Part shown: piece by piece, positions 43,370-52,013 of the stretch
How positions within the stretch are numbered: position 1 is the stretch's first letter
Layout of the letters: every line of letters begins with the position of its first letter
NCBI RefSeq assembly: GCF_051201015.1
Contig: NZ_JBPEHI010000019.1
Length of the DNA: 64,000 nt
DNA from: Petrimonas sulfuriphila
GTDB taxonomy: Bacteria > Bacteroidota > Bacteroidia > Bacteroidales > Dysgonomonadaceae
Strand: one strand, 5' to 3'
The notes under the pieces: model-generated
Databases searched by the model: none
What the model was told of the DNA's origin: nothing
Seen by the model: only the letters and a program-made list of their open reading frames with translations
Translations under genes and position numbers: made by a program

Positions 43370-45169
43370 ATGAAAAAAACAGTTTTTGTCGCTTTACTTA
43401 TTTTCGCCGTGTTTTCCTCGTGCGTTTCTAAAGACAAAAAGTACTTCGTAAAAGAACTGGCTTTCCCCGAAAATATTACACCCGAACAGAAAATAAAACT
43501 GGCGGCCCACCTCACTCCAACCGACCAGCAATACGAGTGGCAACAGCTGGAACTGACAGCATTCATTCACTTCGGGATGAACACTTTTACTGGCCGTGAA
43601 TGGGGTGAAGGAAAAGAAGATCCTGCTCTTTTTAACCCGACAGATTTTAACGCGGAACAGTGGGTTGTTTCCCTTCAGGAAGCCGGATTCAAGATGATTA
43701 TTCTCACGGCCAAACATCACGACGGGTTCTGTCTCTGGCCCACGGCAACCACCAGGCATTCCGTACGGTCATCGCTGTGGAGAGACGGGAACGGCGATGT
43801 TGTCCGCGAAGTAAAGAATGCCTGTGACAAGTACGGAATGAAGTTCGGGGTTTATCTCTCACCGTGGGACAGAAACGCCGAAAGTTACGGTGATTCCCCA
43901 CGATACAATGCGATGTTTGTGGAACAGTTGAAAGAATTACTGAACAATTATGGTGAAGTTCACGAAGTCTGGTTCGACGGTGCTAACGGCGAAGGCCCGA
44001 ACGGAAAACGCCAGGTTTACGATTGGACGCGTTTTTACCAGGTGATAGACAGTCTTCAGCCCAAAGCAGTGAAAGCCATTATGGGCAACGATGTCCGTTG
44101 GGTTGGAAATGAATCGGGGCTGGGACGCGAAACGGAGTGGAGCGTAACCCCTCTGAACCCGGACATTAACGAGGCCGTTGTCGCAGAAAACAACCGGCTG
44201 GACATCAACCCCATGTCCAAGGATTTAGGTAGCCGCAACCTTATTGGCGAAGCTAAAAAACTCTATTGGTACCCTTCGGAAGTGGATGTTTCCATTCGTC
44301 CGGGATGGTTTTATCATCCTGAGCAGGACCACCAGGTGAAGACGCTGCAGCAGCTGGTCGATATCTATTATCAATCGGTTGGGATGAATTCGGTCCTCCT
44401 GCTGAATATTCCTCCCGACAAACGCGGCTTACTGCACGAAGCGGATGTGGCTAGGCTGAAAGAATTTGGCGCATACATCAGGAGTACTTTTGAAAACAAC
44501 AGGATAAATACCGGAAACACTGCCTGGACCGCCAACAACGGAGAATTCAGGGAATTTACCGTAACCGGCGACACCGTCAACACCGTGATGTTGCAGGAAG
44601 ACATTAAAAAAGGTCAACGCGTGGAGGTGTTTAAAGTGGAAGGATTTATTCACAATGAATGGAAAAAACTGGCAGAAGGGACTACCATCGGATACAAGCG
44701 ATTGCTTAAATTTGATGATTGCGCTCCTTCCAGGATCCGGGTAACCGTCACCGAGACCCGCGAAAAAGCTCATATCCTTGCCGTAGGTGCTTATCGCGCC
44801 CCTCAGATTTCAGAAACATCCGGCGAATTGAAGCTGAGCGACGTGTCCAAAGAAAAATGGACCGTCAAAAGCCACAGCCCGTTGATTGTGGATATGGGCG
44901 AGGTTGTTTCCGTTAAAGGCTTCACCTACAAACCCATCAGTGAAAAAGAAGCGGTCTTCAACTATGCTTTCAGCATGAGCGACGATGGAAAGACATGGAC
45001 CGGATTGAAAAAAGGTGAGTTCAGCAACATCAAAAACAATCCTATTCCACAATTTGTAAGGTTCGATAATGACCTGAAGGCAAGGTTTTTCCGGTTCGAA
45101 ACCATTATCGGGACAGAAGGTGGAAAACCAGGTGTATCCATTGATCAAATAGGTATTCTCACTCAATAA
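43370..45169 (+). CDS. Alpha-L-fucosidase (GH29) lipoprotein
   Basis: A 599-aa GH29 enzyme that removes alpha-L-fucose from glycans. Start at 43370 gives a lipoprotein signal (lipobox VFSSC, Cys18). Catalytic-domain landmarks: ELTAFIHFGMNTF, LTAKHHDGFCLWPT, and EVHEVWFDGANGEG, in which the Asp of VWFDG is the expected nucleophile. The C-terminal roughly 170 residues form beta-sandwich domains of the F5/8 type C (discoidin) kind. It is likely surface or periplasmic. It is followed 6 bp later by a DUF3256 gene, probably one transcript. Confidence 0.92.
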   Translation: MKKTVFVALLIFAVFSSCVSKDKKYFVKELAFPENITPEQKIKLAAHLTPTDQQYEWQQLELTAFIHFGMNTFTGREWGEGKEDPALFNPTDFNAEQWVVSLQEAGFKMIILTAKHHDGFCLWPTATTRHSVRSSLWRDGNGDVVREVKNACDKYGMKFGVYLSPWDRNAESYGDSPRYNAMFVEQLKELLNNYGEVHEVWFDGANGEGPNGKRQVYDWTRFYQVIDSLQPKAVKAIMGNDVRWVGNESGLGRETEWSVTPLNPDINEAVVAENNRLDINPMSKDLGSRNLIGEAKKLYWYPSEVDVSIRPGWFYHPEQDHQVKTLQQLVDIYYQSVGMNSVLLLNIPPDKRGLLHEADVARLKEFGAYIRSTFENNRINTGNTAWTANNGEFREFTVTGDTVNTVMLQEDIKKGQRVEVFKVEGFIHNEWKKLAEGTTIGYKRLLKFDDCAPSRIRVTVTETREKAHILAVGAYRAPQISETSGELKLSDVSKEKWTVKSHSPLIVDMGEVVSVKGFTYKPISEKEAVFNYAFSMSDDGKTWTGLKKGEFSNIKNNPIPQFVRFDNDLKARFFRFETIIGTEGGKPGVSIDQIGILTQ

Positions 45170-45175
45170 CATCCA

Positions 45176-45790
45176 ATGAAAAAAATAGTTACCGTATTAT
45201 TTATTTTTATCGCCACCTCTGCATTTCCGCAGAAAATAGACGATGTTTTTAAAACAATGCCCAACTCCATCTTACCGGGATTATCGGACGGCAACAGGAC
45301 CATGCTTCTGGTGGATACCGGAAAAACGGTCATCCCCTACTCCCTTGGGGAAATAGAGAAACTGGCTTATGCACCGGATTTTTTAAAAATAAAAACTTCC
45401 GGGATTGGCTCAACGCAACTGAAACTATTACCGCTGATCAACGACACCCAGATTATTTGCGTCATTAGAACCGTTTGTGGAAAAGCATGCGACAGCAACA
45501 TCCGGTTTTACTCTACCGATTGGAAAGAATTGGAAGCAAAAACGCTTTTATCGCATATTTCTGCAGCATCTTTTTTCGATTCATCAAAAAAAGATTCCGA
45601 AAATTATAAATTTGCACTATCTTTGCCGGATATTTATCCCGTTTCGGCTGAATTTGAAAACGGCTCAAACGCGTTAACACTGAAACTCGATCTGGAGGGA
45701 TACCTTTCTGATGAGCAACTAGCAGAGGTTAAGCCGTTTATAAAAAGTGAAACAATCACGCTGAACTGGAACAATATTTCTTTCAGGTAA
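45176..45790 (+). CDS. DUF3256 family exported protein
   Basis: A 204-aa protein with signal peptide (MKKIVTVLFIFIATSAFPQ). Features of the DUF3256 family: IDDVFKTMPNSILPGLSDGNR, then a mid region with Cys residues (VRTVCGKACDSN), ending ETITLNWNNISFR. It is widespread in Bacteroidales and of unknown function. It sits 6 bp after the fucosidase gene and 5 bp before tRNA-Arg. Confidence 0.85.
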   Translation: MKKIVTVLFIFIATSAFPQKIDDVFKTMPNSILPGLSDGNRTMLLVDTGKTVIPYSLGEIEKLAYAPDFLKIKTSGIGSTQLKLLPLINDTQIICVIRTVCGKACDSNIRFYSTDWKELEAKTLLSHISAASFFDSSKKDSENYKFALSLPDIYPVSAEFENGSNALTLKLDLEGYLSDEQLAEVKPFIKSETITLNWNNISFR

Positions 45791-45795
45791 TTTCT

Positions 45796-45867
45796 GCACC
45801 CGTAGTTCAATGGATAGAATATCGGATTCCGGTTCCGACGATGCGAGTTCGAATCTCGCCGGGTGTA
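45796..45867 (+). tRNA. tRNA-Arg (anticodon CCG)
   Basis: Cloverleaf: acceptor GCACCCG with CGGGTGT (one G-U), anticodon stem TCGGA/TCCGA with loop TTCCGGT giving anticodon CCG (codon CGG), T arm CGAG-TTCGAAT-CTCG. CCA not encoded. It is the left boundary of a genomic island: its 3' end is partly repeated at 59238-59251, and its 5' end at 48747-48764. Confidence 0.92.
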
Positions 45868-45868
45868 C
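45855..45868 (+). other. attL-like core in the tRNA-Arg 3' end
   Basis: CTCGCCGGGTGTAC is identical to 59238-59251. Integrating elements commonly use a tRNA 3' end and duplicate it at the far end. Confidence 0.55.
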
Positions 45869-45870
45869 CC

Positions 45871-45913
45871 AGCGGGACAAGTCAAAAAAAGAGAGACTTG
45901 TCCCGCTTTTTTA
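45871..45913 (+). terminator. Terminator after tRNA-Arg
   Basis: Perfect 13-bp inverted repeat AGCGGGACAAGTC / GACTTGTCCCGCT (45871-45883 with 45895-45907), then a T-run. Confidence 0.8.
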
Positions 45914-47401
45914 TTCCTGTAACTTATTGTTAAATTGATAGATAAGAGCAATCGCAGAATTTAGTCTCGGGGTTCGATGTTTTGTTCCGTCAAACTCCAA
46001 AAAATCAGGGAACATCGAACTCAATATAATCCTTTTTTCTTCTATATCCCCGTTCTCATACCGTCTATCAATGTTTGCGACCTTTTTTAAGGCACTTGCT
46101 ACCAAATCCTTAATCTCTGTTCCTACTGTTGCCAAGTCGTTTAATCTTCATTCTAAAGCCTCTATTTTCCCTTTGGTTAATTTCTTTACTTCCTTAAAAT
46201 CATCATCTGCCATTTCTCCATCGGCATTCTTTAAAAGTGCATTTTGATAGCGTTTGTTTAAAGCATCAATTTCACCTATTATATTTGCCCTTTCTGCGTT
46301 TTGTGTTTTGGTTTTGTTGTTGAAGTCTTTTATGAATGCTTCGATAAAAACGTCAACCATGCCAGCCTTTGGCGACATATACCGTAATTGTTTTATAAAA
46401 GCCTCATTAACAGTTTCGGCTTTGAACCTTACTCCACATGATGAACTACAATGATAATAATTATAGTAAACTCCCAACTTACCCCTTGAAGAACTCCCTG
46501 TCAGCATTCTATCACATTTAGGACATTTGAGAAAACCTCTAAGTGGAAGATCATCGTTAGACACTATCTTGGGTTTTATCTTCTTTTTTCTTCCATCGAG
46601 AACGTCCTGAACTTCCCAAAATAGTTTCTCACTAATTAATGGTTCATGCTGTCCTTTTACAAAATATCCTTTTTCTTCCTTATAGGGAGGAACGAAGATC
46701 TTGCCACAATACAATGGGTTTCGTATAGCTCTCCAAAAACTATTTCTGCTAAATCAACCTATACCATTGGCTTTTTTCTTTGCCTGCTTCCATATCTGTT
46801 CAGTATTGAAATTACTTGTAGCGATTTGTTCAAATGCCCATTTCAATATAGGGGCTTCAATTTCATGCAGAGCAATATATTTCTTTTTGTCCTCTGTCAT
46901 CTTGTTTACATATCCCAACGGAGCAGTAGCCATATATCGCCCCTCTTTTCTTGCCCTGCGCATTCCGTGAAAAATATTCAATACCCGTCTGTCATTTTCA
47001 ACCTCCGGCGCAGCAAGATAGAATGCAAGCATGATTTTATTTTCGGGAATAGTCAGGTCTAAGGGCTGTTCTATTGCTTCGGGAGCAACATCTAATATCC
47101 GTAACTGGTTAATCATTTGATAGGCGTCACCTGCATTTCTACTAAACCTGTCCCTTTTTGTAAAAAGCAACAAACTCCCGACCTTGCTATTTTTTGATTT
47201 ACGTAGGTTGGATAAATACTTCTGCCATTCGGGGCGTTTGAAAGATTTAGCCGAATGGTCTTCTACATAGATATCCCTTATCGGAATACCCTTTATTTCA
47301 CAATATTTTCTTAAACGGTCTTCTTGGTCACGGGTAGAGTAGCCTTTGTCTGCCTGTTCATCGGTCGATACACGTATATATAAATCATCTTTTCTCATCA
47401 C
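45911..47401 (-). pseudogene. Serine site-specific recombinase interrupted by two in-frame TGA codons
   Basis: One continuous 497-codon frame encodes a large-type serine recombinase. The catalytic resolvase domain starts DLYIRVSTDEQADKGYS (Ser12 nucleophile) and includes FTKRDRFSRNAGD; a recombinase domain (GYVNKMTEDKKKYIALHE) follows, then a zinc ribbon (FLKCPKCDRMLTG and HCSSSCGVRF) and a C-terminal coiled coil. TGA interrupts at 46754-46756 (codon 216, just before FSRNSFWRAIRNP) and at 46148-46150 (codon 418, between GKIEALE and RLNDLA). No frameshift is present. It lies next to tRNA-Arg at the island edge. Most likely a decaying recombinase; read-through is less likely. Confidence 0.85.
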
Positions 47402-47422
47402 AACATTTTTTGTTTAATAGGA

Positions 47423-47584
47423 CTAAAGAGTTCCCCTTAGATATTGATTAACTGCAATATTAGGAATTTTCTTGACAAATGCCAAGATTATTTTCACTTC
47501 CTATATATTGACATCCGTACCTTTCTTTTTTAAGATTTGAACTACTCTTTCAGGAGTTAAATCGTTCGTTTTATCGTCTTCCAT
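47423..47584 (-). pseudogene. Small mobile-element protein gene with an in-frame TAG
   Basis: A 53-codon frame starts MEDDKTNDLTPERVVQILKK, meets TAG at 47501-47503, and continues in frame EVKIILAFVKKIPNIAVNQY to TAG at 47423. It resembles the short helical proteins often encoded near recombinases in Bacteroidota mobile elements. It sits just upstream of the decayed recombinase and shows the same kind of decay. Confidence 0.55.
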
Positions 47585-47977
47585 ATTCAACTCTTTTTTG
47601 CTTGTTATCCATGCGGGAAACTCCGCATCCACAAACTTAAAGAGCCGATAAATTGTGTATTTTAGAATGGTTTTCAGTAGAATTACTTGGCTTTGTTTGC
47701 CTTTTTAGAACCATTTCTCCAATGCCACGTTCCCGTAGCTTTACCCGAAAAATCAGACGGCAAAAAGACAGACCCGCCCGCTGGTCGGAACAGCCTTTTT
47801 GCCAAAAGAGCGGTACAACCCCTTTGAAAAATACATTCATCCCGATATCTGTATTTTTCAAATCGGTTGTGCGTAGTTTTATAGGATATTGATATATCCT
47901 AATTTATTGTTTCCGGATTTAGGTTACTTTCTTTCATGAGTTGAAACGGAAAAAGAAAGTAACAAAGAAACCTAAGA
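47585..47977. other. Intergenic part of the decayed mobile element
   Basis: About 390 bp with no convincing gene. Both strands have short open frames rich in Arg/Cys/Phe without any recognisable motif. It is probably leftover mobile-element sequence. Confidence 0.4.
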
Positions 47978-48415
47978 TTACGACTGATTTTTAAAATATT
48001 CCGATACTATCCCGCTGATCCCCACCCTGAAATATTTCCGGTTTCCATTCAATACGTCAATGGCTGTTACCATTTCATCGGGATCGGCATATTTCAATAT
48101 ATATCCCGATACACCTATTTTCAGCATATCCGCTACGCTTTCTTCATCATCTTCCGTACTGGAGATTAAAACTTTTAAATCGGGATGCTTTTCAAGTAGA
48201 AGTTTAGCCGTGGAAAAGTTTTCCTCAATGATACAGACATCCGGTAACCGGTCATTCTCACTGATTTTTTGCAAGGCATCCTCTCCATTGTCTGTCTGGA
48301 ATAGTACAGTATAATCCGAGTTTTCAAGTTGATTTACAGACATATCCCTAAACTCTTTAAAGCTATCTATGATTGCTACCCTTACTTTGTTCGTGTTGTC
48401 TTTTCCTGTGTCCAT
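47978..48415 (-). CDS. Stand-alone degenerate response-regulator receiver domain
   Basis: A 145-aa single-domain REC-like protein. It keeps the fold pattern: KVRVAIIDS at the first strand, LPDVCIIEEN at the third, VLISST at the fourth and GYILKYA with the conserved Lys108. The phosphorylatable Asp expected after PDVxxx is replaced by Glu64, and the usual DD pair at strand 1 is reduced to Asp17. No output domain follows. It may act as a constitutively active-like mimic or a binding module. It lies in the decayed mobile segment of the island. Confidence 0.75.
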   Translation of the reverse strand: MDTGKDNTNKVRVAIIDSFKEFRDMSVNQLENSDYTVLFQTDNGEDALQKISENDRLPDVCIIEENFSTAKLLLEKHPDLKVLISSTEDDEESVADMLKIGVSGYILKYADPDEMVTAIDVLNGNRKYFRVGISGIVSEYFKNQS

Positions 48416-48746
48416 AATATTCGTTTTAAAACAGCTAAGCCCGCAAAAAAAGGCGCAGGCAACTCAACTCTTCGACACTAAGGTACTGGTATACCTGACA
48501 ACGAATAAGCGAGCGAGTCTGTCTCAAAATTGAGACAGACTCTTTCAAAACTATTCTAAGCACAAATATTACTATTAACTATGAATTAATTTCATGATAT
48601 GTTACGAAGTCATGGAAGGTTTTTATGAAAAATAGCCCTACTCTACTTATTTGAACCGACAATCAGATCACAGAAATAAAACCTTTCTTGAAAAATGACT
48701 GCTACATTGAAATGGAAAAATGCTTCTTTTAGGCAGTAAGGTAACA
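48416..48746. other. Intergenic region with a perfect inverted repeat
   Basis: No gene seen. It contains the 13-bp perfect dyad at 48515-48542 and otherwise AT-rich unremarkable sequence up to the tRNA-Arg 5' fragment. Confidence 0.5.
48515..48542. repeat. 13-bp perfect inverted repeat with 2-nt centre
   Basis: GAGTCTGTCTCAA (48515-48527), AA, TTGAGACAGACTC (48530-48542). It could be a terminator-like hairpin, an operator or a recombination site. Confidence 0.6.
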
Positions 48747-48764
48747 CTGCACCCGTAATTCAAT
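48747..48764 (+). other. Fragment of the tRNA-Arg 5' end
   Basis: This 18-bp stretch matches 45794-45811 (two bases before plus the first 16 of tRNA-Arg) with one mismatch. It is not part of a complete tRNA. It probably marks an internal junction between two integrated segments, or the 5' half of a second, split tRNA-Arg copy. Confidence 0.6.
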
Positions 48765-48821
48765 CGAAAGAAGTAGTCTGTTTTGGTGGATTAAATTGGG
48801 TTGTAGAAATTAAGTAATCGG

Positions 48822-49673
48822 CTATTTCTTGATATTGGGTTTCTTTTTAACACTATCATCTATCGCGTTGTATAATTGCTCAACCTCTTTTAAATATTTT
48901 ATTGTATCTTCGGTTGAGTGCTTAATATTCAAACTGTCCCTTATTTCTTGAAGTATTTCATACTCGATAGTGTCCATGACAGCTCTCAATGAAGCTAAAT
49001 TTAATTCTATTATATATTTTAGCACATCGTCTTTAAGAGCTATGTTTAGCAAATTAACCAGTGCTTTATCTTTTCTCCAATTGTAAATTTTCGATATTTC
49101 GTAGTGGCTAATAAATTGATCCAAAATACGTGCTGTAGCTCCTTGTAAAACGGAGAATAATCTATATGAAGTATCATTTAGGTAAGGTTTATGCGATGAT
49201 AGCGATTTCGACACGTTTAATATCGGTTTTACAGTATTATCTATATTGTACCTACTTAGCCCATTTGTTAAAGGAGCATGGTTTATCAAATCGAACATAT
49301 CAGGACTTTCAAGTTCTTCATTGGTATAAATTTGATATATCAAATATAAGTCTGACGGAAACATATCTCTAATATTCAATGTAGATTGCCATAGCGTACT
49401 ACATGCTTCTACTTTTTTATCAAGTAGTTTTTCAGATGATGTAAAATAACTCTGAACGACAGCATTCAGCGTTTCATTATTTTTTGTTATTTCACCTCTT
49501 ATTTCTTCTATCTTTTTGTCATACCCATGTTGTCCTGACTGTTTAATCCTTGTTTGGATTGATCTGTAAAGCAACGTCATTATTGCTAAAGCAACAAATG
49601 GAAAGTAAGTGTAAAATACATTTGCCAGGTTAGTGATAAATGAATTGTCTGTTTGGATGATATTTTCCGGCAT
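48822..49673 (-). CDS. Membrane-anchored protein of unknown function
   Basis: Not recognised. A 283-aa protein with one N-terminal membrane segment (FPFVALAIMTLLYRSI, about residues 24-39), followed by a coiled-coil-like stretch (KKIEEIRGEITKNNETLNAV) and a helical C-terminal domain ending in a Lys-rich tail. The topology resembles single-span anchored helical effectors seen in defence islands, but no domain can be named. It is AT-rich and in the middle of the island. A TACCTTTG box at 49712-49719 on this strand is a good -7 candidate. Confidence 0.65.
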   Translation of the reverse strand: MPENIIQTDNSFITNLANVFYTYFPFVALAIMTLLYRSIQTRIKQSGQHGYDKKIEEIRGEITKNNETLNAVVQSYFTSSEKLLDKKVEACSTLWQSTLNIRDMFPSDLYLIYQIYTNEELESPDMFDLINHAPLTNGLSRYNIDNTVKPILNVSKSLSSHKPYLNDTSYRLFSVLQGATARILDQFISHYEISKIYNWRKDKALVNLLNIALKDDVLKYIIELNLASLRAVMDTIEYEILQEIRDSLNIKHSTEDTIKYLKEVEQLYNAIDDSVKKKPNIKK

Positions 49674-49711
49674 AGCAGTCTATTGGTATATTATAAAACT
49701 ATTATTTTCTA

Positions 49712-49719
49712 CAAAGGTA
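49712..49719 (-). promoter_or_regulatory. Predicted -7 box of the membrane-anchored unknown gene
   Basis: TACCTTTG on the minus strand matches TAnnTTTG, 38 bp before the ATG at 49673. A TTTG at 49744-49747 is slightly too far (24 nt). Confidence 0.4.
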
Positions 49720-49847
49720 GCAAACGGATTGGATATATCGAGTCAAAAGTTAATCTATAAATTCTAATTATTCTTCAATCCTTGTCATTCGATTCCGTAA
49801 TATCGATGCAATTTTCGGGTTTGTTGACACTGGCTTTCTCGGGCGAT

Positions 49848-50561
49848 TCATGATTGCTTATTAAGAGCTTTTATAGAGTTCTCCATTAAAGTTGTGATGT
49901 CTATGGCAATATCCGATAGTGAGCCTATATTTACAGTTAACGGCCCAAGGGTGTCTTTCTTTACCAATATACGATACTCGTTTTGGTATTGATACTTATC
50001 TCTTTTTTTAAATGGATTACCTGTGGTGTGAATGAATTCTGTGTCTTTATTAAAGTATTCAACAGGGGAACAGTATATTTTATCATACCCTAATCTCTGC
50101 AGTGCGGCCATTATCTTTTTGAGATATAGTTCATATTCAACAATTATGAAAAATCGAGAACCAGAATATTTAACTACAAACGCAGGATCTAATCCAAATC
50201 TTTTTTGTCGGCCATTCTCCTCAATTCTAAAAGAAGATAAACAGAGACAGTGAACAACATCTTTATGGGTTTTGAAAGCCCCAAGAGCATTCTCAATTGG
50301 AATTTTTTGACCTGATTCTATCAAATGTTGTATATCTTCTAAGTTATTTAATTCTTTTTCAGGAAGAAAACACATATATCCTTTAGGTAAACTCATAAAA
50401 ATATTCTCTTTACTATCACCAATATTCGAATCTTTTTCCTCTAACTCTTGATAATAACCAATTGTACTAAAATATATCTCCCCCTTATTATAAAAATTTC
50501 CAGCGTATTGTGGCGAAATTGCCTTAATAAAACAGCCATAAGTTGTATCAAAATCAAACAT
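49848..50561 (-). CDS. Soluble island protein of unknown function
   Basis: Not recognised. A 237-aa protein with mixed alpha/beta character and no signal. It begins MFDFDTTYGCFIKAISPQYA, has a central VVHCLCLSSFR, a FFIIVEYELYLKK helix and, near residue 195, KYQYQNEYRILV. An aromatic-Gln-x-E-x-R pattern like this is a conserved core in several small uncharacterised families found with mobile elements. It is transcribed opposite to the four-gene operon that starts 530 bp away. Confidence 0.6.
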   Translation of the reverse strand: MFDFDTTYGCFIKAISPQYAGNFYNKGEIYFSTIGYYQELEEKDSNIGDSKENIFMSLPKGYMCFLPEKELNNLEDIQHLIESGQKIPIENALGAFKTHKDVVHCLCLSSFRIEENGRQKRFGLDPAFVVKYSGSRFFIIVEYELYLKKIMAALQRLGYDKIYCSPVEYFNKDTEFIHTTGNPFKKRDKYQYQNEYRILVKKDTLGPLTVNIGSLSDIAIDITTLMENSIKALNKQS

Positions 50562-51057
50562 ATTAATTTTTTTAAATAAGCTATTGTGTAAATATACAAT
50601 TTTATTTCAAGACAATGTTTTTCATTCAACTTTTCTTTTAAAAGTCAGACAACTTTGTAGTAGGCATCGAATACCTCTTTTTCGGTTTCCGGTTCCGGCC
50701 AATTACAGAACCGATTTTCGTTTCTGCTTCAAAAGCTTCAGGAATGGATTGATTCTCCTTTTTCATTTGGAGTCTCGTTTCACGATAGCCATTTTACAAC
50801 GAAAATTCTTTACCGTATTCCTTCGAACAGGTGGTTTAATCTTTAAGTCCTCCAGTTGTTTTTCAATTCATTCCTCTCTCTCAACCTTCAACAATTGGAT
50901 AAAAATCCGCATGATTGATATTGACATACCGGCATATCTATTTATTTATATACTTATACAGAAAGGTATTTCTGACAAATGGCTGGAATTAGATAAGGAT
51001 ATAAGTTCTTGATTCAAATATATAATCTAAAAATATAGCTGCATCATTGTATTTTCG
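50562..51057. other. Divergent intergenic region of the island
   Basis: About 500 bp with no firm gene. On the minus strand, 50638-50766 has a 42-aa frame (MKKENQSIPEAFEAETKIG...) preceded by frame-shifted coding-like sequence, so it may be the tail of a degraded mobile-element gene. The right edge holds the promoter of the PRTase operon. Confidence 0.35.
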
Positions 51058-51065
51058 TATTTTTG
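51058..51065 (+). promoter_or_regulatory. Predicted -7 box of the PRTase-like/ORC-like/methyltransferase operon
   Basis: TATTTTTG, 27 bp before the ATG at 51093. It falls inside an in-frame upstream extension (ATG at 51063), so the later ATG is preferred. The -33 element is weak. Confidence 0.45.
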
Positions 51066-51092
51066 CATATAATTCACATTATAATAGTAATT

Positions 51093-52013
51093 ATGAGCAT
51101 AGGGGAGTCAATATATAGCACAACGATTAATAAATCAACGTTTTTTAGAAACCTTCAAATATGGCCTCTAAATGATACTCTAAATTATAAGGGGTGGCTT
51201 AATAACTTTTCAGATGCAGAAGAGAAGGAAATTGCATGTCATATACTTGATTTTTTCATTTTTTATCCCCGAAATATGATAAACGAAATGCTTAGGAAGG
51301 TTATTGGTCATGTAGGGTATATATTTAAATCTCATTTTCCTGATTGGAAATATGAGGATTTTAAAGATAGATGTCTTTATAGTTTCATTCCTGGCGAAAC
51401 TATAAATCCAACCGATAGCGGTCATACGTATGTTCGAAAGCTGAGAAATTCGCTTGATATTCCTGAAAATAGAATCGTTGATAATAAATTGTTATATCAA
51501 ATTTTAGAAAAATATACTAATCTCCCTATAATTTTTGTTGATGATTTTGTTGGTTCAGGGGCGCAATGTGATAAGGCTTGGAATGAGAATAGAGGGGGAA
51601 CTCATAGTTATACTCTAAAAGATATGAGTTTAATATACGGTCATAAGTTTGTTTATGCGCCCTTAGTTGTAAATCATATCGGATACGAGAGAATTAAACG
51701 TAAGTGTTTGGGTTTAGAAGTAGTTACCAACCATATTTTAGATGAACAATATAATCTATTTAAACCTAAATGTATCTGTTGGAAAGGAAATAGCGATTTA
51801 TATAGAAAGGGTGTTGACTTGATTATAAGAAAAAGTAAAGAGCAGGGAATTCCTTTTAGTGGGGGTCATAATGTTCTTGATGTAAAAGGTTTTGGAGAAC
51901 AAGGGTTAGCTTTAGCATTTGACGATGATGGAGTTCCTGATGCCATTCCTCCAATATTTTATTGGTGTTCTGATACATGGACACCATTGATAAAAAAAGC
52001 ATATCAAAGATGA
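51093..52013 (+). CDS. Phosphoribosyltransferase-like protein (PRTase-CE type), operon gene 1
   Basis: About 306 aa. The central motif PIIFVDDFVGSGAQCD (residues 145-160) matches the PRPP-binding loop of type I phosphoribosyltransferases (hydrophobic strand, DD, then G-S/T-G). Before it lies a helical region (HILDFFIFYPRNMINEMLRK), and after it strands with KFVYAPLVVNH; the C-terminal half has SGGHNVLDVKGFGEQGLALAF. This layout fits the PRTase-CE family predicted to act in prokaryotic conflict systems rather than nucleotide salvage. Its stop overlaps the next ATG (ATGA at 52010-52013). Enzymatic activity is not proven by sequence. Confidence 0.72.
   Translation: MSIGESIYSTTINKSTFFRNLQIWPLNDTLNYKGWLNNFSDAEEKEIACHILDFFIFYPRNMINEMLRKVIGHVGYIFKSHFPDWKYEDFKDRCLYSFIPGETINPTDSGHTYVRKLRNSLDIPENRIVDNKLLYQILEKYTNLPIIFVDDFVGSGAQCDKAWNENRGGTHSYTLKDMSLIYGHKFVYAPLVVNHIGYERIKRKCLGLEVVTNHILDEQYNLFKPKCICWKGNSDLYRKGVDLIIRKSKEQGIPFSGGHNVLDVKGFGEQGLALAFDDDGVPDAIPPIFYWCSDTWTPLIKKAYQR

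Noticed and set aside
45911..47401. UGA recoding as tryptophan in the recombinase
   Set aside because: Genes throughout the window use TGG for Trp and stop at TGA normally (for example overlapping ATGA junctions), so nonsense mutation is simpler.
47653..47892. Short open frames on both strands (74-79 codons)
   Set aside because: No domain, no promoter or start context, and both strands are open, which suggests non-coding mobile-element sequence.
50584..51012. Plus-strand open frame of 142 codons in the island intergenic region
   Set aside because: Phe/Arg/Ile-rich composition, no motif, and the opposite strand looks more like degraded coding sequence. Kept only as intergenic.
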